Assembly: GCF_000419765.1 (NCBI RefSeq)
Contig: NZ_ATTQ01000008.1
Coordinates: forward strand, 62,001 to 126,000
Source: Rhizobium mongolense USDA 1844
Lineage (GTDB): Bacteria; Pseudomonadota; Alphaproteobacteria; Rhizobiales; Rhizobiaceae
Length of the DNA stretch: 64,000 bases
Reading direction: 5' to 3'
Below are positions 16,496 to 26,021 of this stretch, in pieces. The first letter of the stretch is position 1, and every line of letters starts with the position of its first letter. The notes beneath the pieces were generated by a model, which searched no databases, was not told where the DNA came from, and saw nothing but the letters and a program-made list of their open reading frames with translations. Both the position numbers and the translations under genes were made by a program.

Positions 16496-19095
16496 TTCCT
16501 GACGACTCCCTTCAATCCGCCGCCGATGAGGAGTGTCGCGTCCATCAACGCGATCATCGGATTTCCCCCTCCTGAAACCGCAAGATAGCGCGGCTGCCAG
16601 TGCGGATGAAACTTTGATTTGAATGCCCGAAGGCCTTTGAAATTGTAAAAGCGCTCGCCGTGTTCGAAGACGGTGCTGCCGATCCGGTCCCAGACGGGTG
16701 CCGTCTCGCGCTTGGACATGCCCGAAAGCGGCGCCATGCCAAGGTTGAAGTGCGTGTAGCCTTCACCGCGCAGATACTCCATGATCCGTACGAAGAGGAA
16801 GTCCATCGATCCCTTGGGCGCCTCCGGCGAAAAGCGCATGAGGTCAATCGTACCTTCCGACTTCGTTTCGGTGACGAGGATATTGGCAAAGGCAACGATC
16901 CTACCGTCCTTCTTCAAGACGCCGACCGGCTGGACGCTGACGTAGTCCGCCTCGAAGGCACCGAGCGAGAAGCCTTTCTCCTTGGCGTTGTGATGTTCGA
17001 GCCAGGCGTTGGAAACCGCAGAGAGCTCGTCGATGACACCCGCTACCTCCTCGGGGGGGATAACTTCGAATTCCAGCCCGTCTCGCTGCGCGCGCGCCGC
17101 CGTCTGCCGCAGGTTAGCCCATTTGCCGCCCTTCAGTTCAAAATTCATCAGATCGGCAACGGCCAGTTCGCCGAGCTTGAACGCACGCAGGCCCGCATCG
17201 GCGCAGTGGGAGAGAAGCGCTGGAGAAATCTGGTAGAACACGGCCCGGCAACCGGCAGCGCGCGCCGCCTCGACGAAGCGCCAGACGAGTTCCGGCCTTG
17301 CGTGCTTTGCCCCTATGGGATCAAAGAGTGCGATCCAGGAGCGCCCCTGCCGGCCATACATGATGAAGGCATCGCCCTCCTCGGAAAACATGATGCTCTT
17401 GTCGCCCATGCGCACGAGATTTGCATCGGCATCGTTCTGCGTCCTGACGATCTCGACCGCGCGCCGGAGCGCCTCCTCCGTCGCAGGCTCCGGCTTGAAG
17501 GCGGCGGGGCGCAGCAGGCTGAAGATCGCGATTGCCGACGAAATGATCGTGAGGCCGAGAACGGCACGCAGCCCGCGCGGCGCCTCGCCGGCGAATTCGA
17601 ACTGCCACCAGAGCTCGTTGCTGTATTCCACATCGCGGTAGACGAAGAGCAGGATGACGACCGCGCCCACACAGATCACCGCGATCGCCGTCAACCATGA
17701 TGCTGTCAGCGTCTGGTTAAGCAGTGAGGCATGACGGGTGAAGAGCCGGCGGCTGACAAAGAGGCTGGAAATAAGGAAGGCAAGGAACACCGCTTCGACA
17801 AGCGCTACGGCCTTGAGCAGCGAAAGCGCTAGCGCAGCAAGTGCGGCGATAACCGCCACCAGCCAGGCGCCATCGAGCCGCTGGCCAAGACCGCGCGCGG
17901 CGACGAGTAGCGCGAGTCCCATCAGGCTGGAGAGGAAATGCGCTCCTTCGACGATCGGCAGCGGCAGATAGCTGGCGAGGAATTCCAGGTTCTGGTCCGG
18001 CGTCGGCGTGACGCTCGAAAAGATCAGCATGACGCCGAGCAGCAGCGTCAGCGCCGAAAGCAGTTGCGGCGTCAGCCGTCCGCCGATGCGCCGGATGCTG
18101 GACGCCGCCGGATGATCGGCAAAGCGCCGAAATTCGGTTGCCGACACCGCAAGCACGGCAATCAGAAGCGGCAGCACATGATAGATCAGCCGGTAAAGGA
18201 CCAGCGAGCCGAGAACCGCGTCGATATTCACCGCGCTGCCGAGCGACGCGATGATGACGGTCTCGAAAACACCGAGACCCGCCGGAACATGACTCAGCAC
18301 CCCGAGCCCGACAGCAATCGCATAGACGGCAAGGAACACCGGCCAGCCGATCGCCGTTTGCGGCAGCAGAACATAAAGAACCGTGGCTGAAGCCGCGATA
18401 TCGAAGGCGGTCACTAGGAACTGGCGCGACCATGTGCGCGAATCCGGCAGGCGGATTGCTATCGGACCGATGTGCATCGCCCGACCGTCGCGTCCAAGCA
18501 CGAGAAGCGCGCCAAGAGCCGCGATGATCACGCCCGCGACCAGCCGGAGCAGCAATGCGCTCGTTCCCACCAGAGGTGCGATTTCATCGGCGATGATCAT
18601 CAATGCGATCGATGCGACCCCTGCCAGGCCAAGCCCGAAAGACAGCGTGACGAACGCAATGACGCGGCCGATATCTTCCGGCGTCAGGCCGAGACGCGAA
18701 TAAGCGCGATAGCGGATCGCCCCGCCGCTCAACGCGCCGAAGCCCGCCGTGTTGCCGACCGCATAAGCGCTGAAAGCCGTCAGGGCTACATGCGGAAATG
18801 GCAGCCTCTTGCCGATGTAGTCGATGGCATTGAGATCGTAGACAATCAGCGCCAGGAAGCTCAATCCGGTAAAGAGAAGCGCAAGCAGAATGGCGCTGGG
18901 GCGCGTATTGGCGAGCGCTGCGACGACGTCCTCGTAGCGCACCTCATCCGTAAGCTGGACGACGGCATATCCGACGATGCAGAAAACAAGAAGCGTGGCG
19001 AGCGCCACCAGGTGGGGCCGATAACGCCGCAGGAACCCGCGCGCACCCCGGCTCTCCGCGACTTCGATCTCTTCCAAGCTGCCGTCACTCGCCAT
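16492..19095 (-). CDS. lpiA: Bifunctional lysylphosphatidylglycerol synthetase/flippase LpiA (MprF family)
   Basis: An integral membrane protein of about 867 residues. The N-terminal two-thirds hold a dozen or more hydrophobic segments of the MprF flippase domain. The C-terminal third is the DUF2156/GNAT-fold aminoacyl-transferase (KSIMFSEEGDAFIMYGRQGRSW begins it, later FNLGMAPLSGM). It transfers Lys from Lys-tRNA to phosphatidylglycerol and flips the product. The frame opens at a TTG at 19158; I prefer the ATG at 19095 with AGGTAGAG upstream and the usual family length, while 19128 is a third option. In Rhizobium tropici the lpiA operon is acid-inducible. Confidence 0.94.
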   Translation of the reverse strand: MASDGSLEEIEVAESRGARGFLRRYRPHLVALATLLVFCIVGYAVVQLTDEVRYEDVVAALANTRPSAILLALLFTGLSFLALIVYDLNAIDYIGKRLPFPHVALTAFSAYAVGNTAGFGALSGGAIRYRAYSRLGLTPEDIGRVIAFVTLSFGLGLAGVASIALMIIADEIAPLVGTSALLLRLVAGVIIAALGALLVLGRDGRAMHIGPIAIRLPDSRTWSRQFLVTAFDIAASATVLYVLLPQTAIGWPVFLAVYAIAVGLGVLSHVPAGLGVFETVIIASLGSAVNIDAVLGSLVLYRLIYHVLPLLIAVLAVSATEFRRFADHPAASSIRRIGGRLTPQLLSALTLLLGVMLIFSSVTPTPDQNLEFLASYLPLPIVEGAHFLSSLMGLALLVAARGLGQRLDGAWLVAVIAALAALALSLLKAVALVEAVFLAFLISSLFVSRRLFTRHASLLNQTLTASWLTAIAVICVGAVVILLFVYRDVEYSNELWWQFEFAGEAPRGLRAVLGLTIISSAIAIFSLLRPAAFKPEPATEEALRRAVEIVRTQNDADANLVRMGDKSIMFSEEGDAFIMYGRQGRSWIALFDPIGAKHARPELVWRFVEAARAAGCRAVFYQISPALLSHCADAGLRAFKLGELAVADLMNFELKGGKWANLRQTAARAQRDGLEFEVIPPEEVAGVIDELSAVSNAWLEHHNAKEKGFSLGAFEADYVSVQPVGVLKKDGRIVAFANILVTETKSEGTIDLMRFSPEAPKGSMDFLFVRIMEYLRGEGYTHFNLGMAPLSGMSKRETAPVWDRIGSTVFEHGERFYNFKGLRAFKSKFHPHWQPRYLAVSGGGNPMIALMDATLLIGGGLKGVVRK

Positions 19096-19246
19096 CTCTA
19101 CCTGCCGCTTTGCCGTCTGGCGGATCATTCCGGGAGACGAAGCATACGCGGCATTCAAGCTCTGCGAGCTAATACCGGACGATACCCCACCGCCGTCATT
19201 TGCCTCTCACTCGGCTTGAATTGGGGCAGAATTAGCGCCGTGAAAC

Positions 19247-19261
19247 GCAATGGAACATTGC
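19247..19261. promoter_or_regulatory. Perfect palindrome upstream of lpiA
   Basis: GCAATG-GAA-CATTGC is a perfect 6-bp inverted repeat with a 3-bp centre, about 150 bp upstream of the preferred lpiA start and followed on the minus strand by the leader. It is a candidate operator; no regulator is implied by sequence alone. Confidence 0.4.
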
Positions 19262-19346
19262 ATTTTCGTAAGGTTTGACAATCCAAGAGCAAGATCAGTC
19301 AAGGCCTGCGTCCGTGCCGCACTGCCCGACACAAGCCTCGGAATAT

Positions 19347-21473
19347 TCAGCTCACGGCCTCGCTCGCAGTATCCGGCTTTTGCGTCACATGGCGCGCCGC
19401 CGCCGCACGCGCCTCGGCCTCGCGCCCATCGCCGGCGACCTGTACGGTCGGCACTGCGAATTCAATGCCATTCTCCTTGAAGGCATTGCGGATCATCGCC
19501 AGTGCGTTGCGGCGGATGACGAATTGCTCGCCCGGCTTGGTCATCATCGACAGCCGGAGCTCAATCGCGAATTCTCCGAATTGCTCGACGCCCTTCATCT
19601 TCAGCGTCTCGATGATATGCGGCCCGAATTCGGGATTCTCGAGCAATTGCTGTCCGATCTGCTTGATGACCTTCTTCGCTTTGACGAGGTCAGTATCGTA
19701 GGTCACGTTGAGACTGATCTTGTCGATCGTCCAGTCGCGGTTGAGGTTCTTGACCGCGCCGAGTTCGCCGAAGGGCACGGTCGTCAGTGGTCCGCGGTGA
19801 TGGCGGAGTTTCACTGAGCGCAGGCTGAAGGCCTCGACCACGCCCTTGTGGCTGCCGCTCTCGATATACTCGCCGACGCGGAAGGCATCGTCCCACAGAT
19901 AGAACATGCCACTGATGACATCCTTGACGATCGCTTGCGCTCCAAAACCCACCGCAACGCCGACGACGCCGGCACCGGCGATCAAGGGCGCGATCTGGAT
20001 GCTGAGACCGGCGAGCACCATCAAGACGGCGATAACGGCGATAACGACAGCAAGGATGTTACGAAAAATCGGCAGCAGCGTTTGCAGCCGCGCGCGCCTC
20101 GCCTTTTCCTCATCCGTGGCGCCATCGGCAAGCGGGGCATCCGCAAGCTTGCTGTTGATAAAGGCCTTCACGAGATGCCAGAACAGATCGGCTGCAAGCA
20201 GAATGACGACACCACCGATGACGCCGCGAGCGATGCGATCCACCATCGTCTCGCCGGCGGCCATCGTATCGGCTCCAACGCCAATCATCCGCCCCAGCCA
20301 CACAGCTGCCAACGCGATGATGACCGCCCTGACGCCGCGGTCAAGCAACACTGCTGCCATGCTGCGCTTTGCAAGGAAACCCGCTTCAGCCTGATGCAGC
20401 GCACGGACAGAAATCGTGGCGATGGCGAGCACTTTCGGCAATATCAGCGCATAGATGCCGAGCCAAAGCAACCCGGCGAAGCCGGTGACCCACAGCACCC
20501 AAAGCAAGACGAAATAAAGCGTCAGCGCCCACGATGTCGCAGGACTGCGGCGTGCACCGCCTGCCGGTCGCGACCAAACAGCCTCGGTGGCAATCAGAAA
20601 CAATCCGATACCAAGAACATAGGCAACGAAATAGCGCGATGCGCTGGAAAAGCCGAGCGGCGCCAACACCTGGATGACGGCCCACCCGAAGGCGAAATAG
20701 ATGACGAATACCGCCGAGCGCCGGAACCAGAAAAGCGCTTCTGCGCGAGAGACCTCGCGTTCACCATCGGCCCTTGGAAGCGTCACCAAAGCAACCAGCA
20801 GCCTTCCAAGCGAGATAACAAAGCGTGCGGCCACCAGCGCAATCGTCACGGCGATGGCCATCGACTGACTGACCGGCGGCCAGTTCAACACAAGAAGGGC
20901 GACGAGCGTTGCGATCATGAAGACGATAGCTGGTACGAGGCGATAGAACAGATTGACCCCTGCGTGATAAAGCCCCGCCGGCTCCTCGGCATCCACGCGC
21001 CGAATGCGCGGGCGCGGTGCAACCGCACGGAAAAGCAATTCAGCCAGGGGACCTGCAAGGAAAAGAGCCACGGTCTGAACCAGGATCCGGCCGACGCCTA
21101 CGGGCTCCACCTCCCGGTCGACAATACCGGATGCGCTTGCGACCTCGTCCGGCAGGGCCATTGGGGCTTGCGACACCATCTCGACATGACGGCGTACGTG
21201 CTCGAGCAAATCCGAAAGCACGGACATCTGCTCTTCAGGCGCTGCTGCGGCTGGAGCAGATGGCGCCGCATTCGTCTGCGCCGACATCCATTTCTGGACT
21301 TCGGGGGCCTGCATCAGTTCCATTATCTGGCGCACTTTGTCCGGCGGCGGCCCGGCCGGATCCGCGGCAGGTGCTGGCGTTTGTCCACTAGTCGCGCCGG
21401 AAAAGGCCGTCAAAATCACCAAAGAGAGAAGAAACGCCCAAAGACCGCGCCCCACGAACCTTGAACCCGACAT
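19347..21473 (-). CDS. Large MscS-family mechanosensitive channel
   Basis: A 708-residue MscS-like channel, longer than E. coli MscS (286 residues). A signal peptide covers about residues 1-30, then a short proline-rich periplasmic part, several membrane helices, and the MscS core near residues 520-690. The pore-lining glycine/alanine helix is recognisable (LIAGAGVVGVAVGFGAQAIV), followed by the beta domain (VGEYIESGSHKGVVE). The frame opens at 21569, but the ATG at 21473 has GGAGGGG just upstream and starts the signal peptide. Likely role: solute release on hypo-osmotic shock. Confidence 0.93.
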   Translation of the reverse strand: MSGSRFVGRGLWAFLLSLVILTAFSGATSGQTPAPAADPAGPPPDKVRQIMELMQAPEVQKWMSAQTNAAPSAPAAAAPEEQMSVLSDLLEHVRRHVEMVSQAPMALPDEVASASGIVDREVEPVGVGRILVQTVALFLAGPLAELLFRAVAPRPRIRRVDAEEPAGLYHAGVNLFYRLVPAIVFMIATLVALLVLNWPPVSQSMAIAVTIALVAARFVISLGRLLVALVTLPRADGEREVSRAEALFWFRRSAVFVIYFAFGWAVIQVLAPLGFSSASRYFVAYVLGIGLFLIATEAVWSRPAGGARRSPATSWALTLYFVLLWVLWVTGFAGLLWLGIYALILPKVLAIATISVRALHQAEAGFLAKRSMAAVLLDRGVRAVIIALAAVWLGRMIGVGADTMAAGETMVDRIARGVIGGVVILLAADLFWHLVKAFINSKLADAPLADGATDEEKARRARLQTLLPIFRNILAVVIAVIAVLMVLAGLSIQIAPLIAGAGVVGVAVGFGAQAIVKDVISGMFYLWDDAFRVGEYIESGSHKGVVEAFSLRSVKLRHHRGPLTTVPFGELGAVKNLNRDWTIDKISLNVTYDTDLVKAKKVIKQIGQQLLENPEFGPHIIETLKMKGVEQFGEFAIELRLSMMTKPGEQFVIRRNALAMIRNAFKENGIEFAVPTVQVAGDGREAEARAAAARHVTQKPDTASEAVS

Positions 21474-21625
21474 GATGCCGCCCCTCCGGTGTGATCCCGC
21501 ATCAACCATATCGCGTGCACAGCCATAGGCAATGGGCCCATGAAAACCCCCCCGAAGGTTGTTGTCCAACTTTATGGGATCAGTTCACCGGGGATGCGGG
21601 CTTGTCGCGCTTGAGGCTTGGGGCC

Positions 21626-22645
21626 TCAGGCTTTCGGCTTTTCCACATGGCCGCCGAAGCCGGCGCGCATGGCGGAAAGCACCTTGTTGGCGAACTCGTC
21701 ATTGTCGCGCGAGGAAAATCGGCCATAGAGCGCAGCGCTCAGCACCGGCGTCGGCACGCTTTCGTCGATAGCTGCCATGATCGTCCAGCGGCCTTCGCCT
21801 GAATCCGAAACGCGGCCGGCAAATTTCATCAGCGCCGGATCGGCATGCAGCGCGTCCGAGGTCAAATCGAGAAGCCACGAGGTGATGACGCTGCCGCGCC
21901 GCCATACTTCGGCGACATCCTGCAGGTTGAAGTCGTAACGATAGTGCTCCGGGTGGGAGAGAGGCGCGGTTTCGGCATCCGCTTCATGCGCCGCAGCACC
22001 GATATTCGCGCGCTTCAGGATGTTCAGCCCCTCTGCATAAGCGGCCATCAGGCCGTATTCGATGCCGTTGTGAACCATCTTGACGAAATGGCCTGCGCCG
22101 TGAGCACCGCAATGCAGATAGCCCTGCTCCGCCGTGCTGTTCGGGTCAGGCGCGCGGTTTGCCGACGGCGGCGTGCTGCCGGCACCAGGGGCCAGCGAGG
22201 CGAAGATCGGCGAAAGGCTCTGCACGATGCCCTTTTCGCCGCCGATCATCAGGCAATAGCCGCGCTCCAGACCGAAGACGCCGCCGCTGGTGCCCACATC
22301 GACATAGTGGATGCCCTTAGTGATCAGCTCGGCGCCGCGGCGGATATCGTCGTGATAATAAGAATTGCCGCCATCGACGATAATATCGTCGTCGTGCAGC
22401 AGTGGCACGAGCTGGGCAATCACCTTGTCGGTGATGGCCGCCGGCAGCATCAGCCAGACGGCGCGCGGGCGGGAAAGCTTCGAGACGAACTCCTCGAGAG
22501 AGGCGCTGCCGACCGCGCCTTTTGCGACGAGATCGGCGACGCTCTCCGGCTTCGTGTCATAGACGACGCATTCATGGCCGTCGCGCATCAAGCGCTGGAC
22601 CATATAATTGCCCATACGGCCCAAACCCACCATGCCAAGCTGCAT
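21626..22645 (-). CDS. gnd: 6-phosphogluconate dehydrogenase, decarboxylating (short type)
   Basis: A 339-residue enzyme converting 6-phosphogluconate to ribulose-5-phosphate. The cofactor motif GLGRMG is at residues 7-12, followed by IVDGGNS, GTSGGVFGLERGY and the catalytic segment GAGHFVKMVHNGIEYG. It is the short class (about 300-340 residues) that lacks the extended C-terminus of E. coli Gnd; short members often prefer NAD, but the cofactor cannot be confirmed here. The frame extends to 22666, but AGGAG upstream of 22645 fixes the start. Confidence 0.93.
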   Translation of the reverse strand: MQLGMVGLGRMGNYMVQRLMRDGHECVVYDTKPESVADLVAKGAVGSASLEEFVSKLSRPRAVWLMLPAAITDKVIAQLVPLLHDDDIIVDGGNSYYHDDIRRGAELITKGIHYVDVGTSGGVFGLERGYCLMIGGEKGIVQSLSPIFASLAPGAGSTPPSANRAPDPNSTAEQGYLHCGAHGAGHFVKMVHNGIEYGLMAAYAEGLNILKRANIGAAAHEADAETAPLSHPEHYRYDFNLQDVAEVWRRGSVITSWLLDLTSDALHADPALMKFAGRVSDSGEGRWTIMAAIDESVPTPVLSAALYGRFSSRDNDEFANKVLSAMRAGFGGHVEKPKA

Positions 22646-22765
22646 CTGAAATCTCCTGGAATCCAATCAATTCAACAATTCCGGAAACTAGCACCCACAG
22701 TGCAGCAGGCAAGCGACGTCTCTATCACATTAAGGCGAAGGCGGCTCCGATGTTGGCTGGTATTG

Positions 22766-23260
22766 TCATTGGAGCGCCTCGTAGTCTGGAGCCTCCGCAG
22801 GCTCGCCGCGCATCTCGCTGAGGAACATGCCCTCCCGAAGATTGATGCCGTATTCGACGAAGGCCTTCATGCAGCAGAGCATGTTGGCCCAGCCCTCGCA
22901 GTTGAGGTAGGTGCCGCGCCGGCCGGCCTCGTCTTCCTGCCAGCCATTCTCGGAGATCGTCACCATCGTTCCGCCGTCCTCCAGCGGATCGAATTTCATC
23001 TCGACCGTCGTTTTGTAGCGAACCTTGTTCTCGTCCGTGCCACCATCCCAGCGCAGTAAGATCAGGCGCTCGGGAACGAGATCGATCACTTCGACCGGCG
23101 AGTCCTTCCACCAGGTTACCGTCGTACCCTTGACGAGCGGTGCGCTCGCCCCGCCGATGGTCGTGAAATAGCTCGAGAGCTTCTTCGGATTGACCACCGC
23201 ATCGAAAACTTCTGCGACCGGACGTCCGATCCGTCCGCCGACACGAATACTGAGGGACAT
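22766..23260 (-). CDS. SRPBCC (AHSA1/START-like) protein
   Basis: A 164-residue SRPBCC-fold protein of the AHSA1 group, with RIGRPVAEVFDAVVNPKKL at residues 10-28, then VTWWKDSPVEV and a C-terminal WANMLCCMKAFVEYGI. Such proteins bind hydrophobic ligands. It is divergent from an ArsR-type repressor 56 bp away, a very common SRPBCC/ArsR pairing in which the regulator controls both genes; that regulation is inferred from arrangement and the palindrome between them. Confidence 0.88.
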   Translation of the reverse strand: MSLSIRVGGRIGRPVAEVFDAVVNPKKLSSYFTTIGGASAPLVKGTTVTWWKDSPVEVIDLVPERLILLRWDGGTDENKVRYKTTVEMKFDPLEDGGTMVTISENGWQEDEAGRRGTYLNCEGWANMLCCMKAFVEYGINLREGMFLSEMRGEPAEAPDYEALQ

Positions 23261-23298
23261 TGCACTTCCTCCCCTTTTCGATTGTGATAAGCGCCATT

Positions 23299-23318
23299 AT
23301 GTTATAAAAACGTAACAT
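23299..23318. promoter_or_regulatory. Putative ArsR operator overlapping promoter and start codon
   Basis: ATGTTA-8 bp-TAACAT is a perfect inverted repeat in the 56-bp gap between the SRPBCC and ArsR genes. It overlaps a TATAAA -10-like box (23303-23308) and the ArsR ATG (23317), as expected for an autoregulated site. Confidence 0.5.
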
Positions 23319-23640
23319 GTCAAGCGAATCGGATAACGACCCTGTTTTCAAGGCACTGGCCCACTATCGGCGCCGTGAAATTCTCGACATTCTGAAAGAC
23401 GGTCCGCGCACCACCGGCATGCTCTGCGAAGCCTTCGCAGACATGGATCGCTGCACAGTCATGCAGCATCTGAAGGTTCTCGAAGAAGCCGACCTCGTTG
23501 TCCCGAAGAAGGAGGGCCGCGAGCGCTGGAACCACCTCAACAGCCTGCCAATCAAGCATATCTACGACCGCTGGATCAGTACTTATGCGGGACATGCGCT
23601 ATCGATACTGGACAGGCTGAAGGGCGATCTGGAGGGATAA
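23317..23640 (+). CDS. ArsR-family transcriptional regulator
   Basis: A 107-residue winged-helix regulator. The start DPVFKALAHYRRREILDIL (residues 7-25) and TVMQHLKVLEEADLV are the usual ArsR recognition region. No cysteine cluster for metal sensing is evident, consistent with the non-metal ArsR group paired with SRPBCC proteins. The ATG lies about 8 bp after a TATAAA box with no ribosome site, so the mRNA may be leaderless. Confidence 0.9.
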   Translation: MSSESDNDPVFKALAHYRRREILDILKDGPRTTGMLCEAFADMDRCTVMQHLKVLEEADLVVPKKEGRERWNHLNSLPIKHIYDRWISTYAGHALSILDRLKGDLEG

Positions 23641-23648
23641 ACTCGAAA

Positions 23649-23676
23649 CGAAACGGGCGCCGAAGCGCCCGTTTCG
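23649..23676. terminator. Hairpin between convergent ArsR and MFS genes
   Basis: CGAAACGGGCGC-CGAA-GCGCCCGTTTCG is a perfect 12-bp stem with a tetraloop, 8 bp after the ArsR stop and 12 bp before the end of the convergent MFS gene. There is no long T-run, so it is a weak or bidirectional terminator. Confidence 0.6.
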
Positions 23677-23688
23677 CTAAGGACCAGT

Positions 23689-24882
23689 TCAAGCGGCCTT
23701 GCGCAAAGGCGCGGCAAGCGGCGCAGAGCGGCGGTCGAGCGCACCGCTCGTGAGGTTGAGGACAAGAGCCGCGGCAACGAGGATCGCGCCGACCCAAGGC
23801 GTGGCGACGAGCCCGAGCGAGGATTCGACGACCAATCCGCCGATCCAGGCGCCCGCCGCAATCCCGAGGTTGAAGGCAGCAATGTTGAGCGCCGAAGCAA
23901 CATCGACGGCGGCCGGACGGACCTGCCTTGCCAGTTGCACGACATAGAGCTGCAGGCCCGGCACGTTTGCAAAGGAGAGAAAGCCGAGCGCAGCCAGCGT
24001 CGGGACCGTCAGCCATGGCGAAACAGCCGTGAAGCTGAAGAGAACAAGCACGATCGCCTGGGCGATGAAGAGCCCGGTCAGCGCCCTCACCGGATCACGA
24101 TTGGCAATCTGCCCGCCGATGATGTTGCCGATGGCGATCGCGATACCGTAAAGCACGAGGATCAGGCTGACGGCAGACGCGGAAAAGCCGGTGATCTCCT
24201 GCAAGATCGACGCAAGAAAGGTGAAGGCAACGAAGGTTCCGCCATAACCGAGAGCGGTCGTGGCAAAGACGATCAGCAACCGGCCGCTGCCAAGCGCGCG
24301 AACCTGATCCTTGATGCTCGCGGGCGGCGCTTTCTTGAGGTTGGAGGGAAGCAGGAGCGCGATACCGGCAAAGGCCACGACGCCGAGCCCCGCGACGGCG
24401 GCAAAGGTCGCCCGCCAGCCGAATGTCTGGCCGATGAAAGTGCCAAGCGGCACGCCGGTCACGATCGCGACAGTCAGTCCCATGAACATCATGGCAATGG
24501 CCGAGGCGCGGCGGTCCTCCGGCACGAGATCGGCAGCGATCGTCGAACCGACGGAGAAAAATACGCCATGCGCAAAAGCCGAGAGCACGCGCGCAACCAA
24601 GAGCGGTGTGTAACCGGGGCTGAACGCGGCCATGGCATTGCCGATGATGAAGAGCGCCATGAGCCCGAGCAGCAGCGGCTTGCGCGCGATCCGGCCGGTC
24701 AGTGCTGTCAGGATCGGCGCGCCGAAAGTCACGCCAAGCGCGTAGACGCTGACAATGAGACCTGCGAGCGGCAAAGTGATGTGAAGATCATTGGCAACGG
24801 TCGGCAGCAGGCCGACGATGACGAATTCCGTGGTTCCGATCGCATAGGCGGCGATCGTCAAGGCAAAAAGAGCAAGTGGCAT
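23689..24882 (-). CDS. MFS drug/sugar efflux transporter (DHA1, AraJ-like)
   Basis: A 397-residue membrane protein with about 12 hydrophobic helices. The opening PLALFALTIAAYAIGTTEFVI and the first loop motif GRIARKPLLLG place it in the DHA1/AraJ-YdhP efflux group. It should export drugs, sugars or amino-acid derivatives by proton antiport; the substrate is unknown. It is monocistronic, and the next gene upstream on the same strand is a LysR regulator ending about 130 bp away. Confidence 0.9.
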   Translation of the reverse strand: MPLALFALTIAAYAIGTTEFVIVGLLPTVANDLHITLPLAGLIVSVYALGVTFGAPILTALTGRIARKPLLLGLMALFIIGNAMAAFSPGYTPLLVARVLSAFAHGVFFSVGSTIAADLVPEDRRASAIAMMFMGLTVAIVTGVPLGTFIGQTFGWRATFAAVAGLGVVAFAGIALLLPSNLKKAPPASIKDQVRALGSGRLLIVFATTALGYGGTFVAFTFLASILQEITGFSASAVSLILVLYGIAIAIGNIIGGQIANRDPVRALTGLFIAQAIVLVLFSFTAVSPWLTVPTLAALGFLSFANVPGLQLYVVQLARQVRPAAVDVASALNIAAFNLGIAAGAWIGGLVVESSLGLVATPWVGAILVAAALVLNLTSGALDRRSAPLAAPLRKAA

Positions 24883-25013
24883 GAGATGACCCGTGATGAT
24901 GTGCCCAGAGTTCGGGCGCGGTTATTGTTCGGGTCCAGATATGGATGCGCGGCACCGCGTCGATAATCCGATGGAGCGGCCCAGGACTTGTGAATTGAAT
25001 TCAAGATAGGCGG

Positions 25014-25937
25014 CTAAGAATGTTCCGTCTCGCTGATAAGCCATTTCCGAAAGAGCGCCAACGACGACTTTTCCAGGGCTCCGGCGGGATAGAGCATCGC
25101 GTAGTTCAGGGCTGCAGGCTGGCGCTCGACAAAACAGCGCACAAGTCTTGCGGCGGCAATATGCTCGGCAACCAGCGAACTGCGCACCAGCGCAAAACCC
25201 TGTCCCCTGCTGCAAGCTTGCAGCATCTCCTCGAAGGAATCGAAGACCGGCGCTTCATCGACCGCTCTTGCGATGTCGAAGCCGGCAAGCGGCTCGACGT
25301 TCGGATCGTCTCGGACAGTCACCTGTTCGTACCATCGCTGCCAGTCGAGCACAGTGTGCCGCATGCCGCGATAGAGCAACAACGGCGCGGCGCGAATGGC
25401 ACCACGGCTTGGAAGCCTGCTTGAGAGAGTCGGCGCGCAGACGACGAATTCCTCGTCGAGCAGAAGCGGCTCCGTCACAAGGTCCGGGCCGCCTTGACCA
25501 AGCCAGATCGCCAAATCGACACTTGAAAAGTCCGGTCGCTGATAGCCGACGGCGGTGCGGACTTCGATTTTCGGATAGCGACGGCAGAAAGCCTCGAGAC
25601 GCGGAGCAAGCCATTGGCTTGAAAATTCCGGTGTCGTCGCGATCGTCAGCGACGGACTGGCGCTTGCCTCCCGTGCCTGATGCAAAGCGCTTTCAAGCGA
25701 AGCAAGCGCGCTCGCGATCTCGGGATGAAGCCTGAGACCGAGCGGTGAAGGCCGGGCGCCGTGCCGCCCGCGATCGAAGAGCCGGCCGCCCATCCAGCCT
25801 TCCAGCTGTGCGATCTGATGGCTGACGGCTGTCTGTGTCAGCCCTAGCCGCTCCGCGGCACGCCCAAAGCCTCCTGTCTCCGCAATAGCACAGAAGGCCT
25901 GCAGGGTCGAAAGCGGCGGCAACGGACGATCTGCCAT
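25014..25937 (-). CDS. LysR-family regulator (GcvA-like)
   Basis: A 307-residue LysR regulator. The helix-turn-helix is at residues 7-66 (LSTLQAFCAIAETGGFGRAAERL, then LTQTAVSHQIAQLE), followed by the substrate-binding domain (SPSLTIATTPEFSSQWLAPRL). The LPPLSTLQAF start is typical of the GcvA subgroup. It lies divergent from a small gene at 26022, and the 85 bp between them contain AT-rich TCATGA/TTCATTA half-sites that could be its operator. Confidence 0.92.
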   Translation of the reverse strand: MADRPLPPLSTLQAFCAIAETGGFGRAAERLGLTQTAVSHQIAQLEGWMGGRLFDRGRHGARPSPLGLRLHPEIASALASLESALHQAREASASPSLTIATTPEFSSQWLAPRLEAFCRRYPKIEVRTAVGYQRPDFSSVDLAIWLGQGGPDLVTEPLLLDEEFVVCAPTLSSRLPSRGAIRAAPLLLYRGMRHTVLDWQRWYEQVTVRDDPNVEPLAGFDIARAVDEAPVFDSFEEMLQACSRGQGFALVRSSLVAEHIAAARLVRCFVERQPAALNYAMLYPAGALEKSSLALFRKWLISETEHS

Positions 25938-26021
25938 GAAAATCTCTCATGATAAAAACAATCGAGTTTCATTATACAGCGGTGCAAAGCAATAATAAAT
26001 TGACCGCATGGGAGATAAGCC

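Noticed and set aside
19848..21464. A 538-codon open frame opposite the MscS channel gene
   Set aside because: Product is low-complexity, rich in Arg, His, Gln and Asp, as expected of antisense reading through membrane-protein codons.
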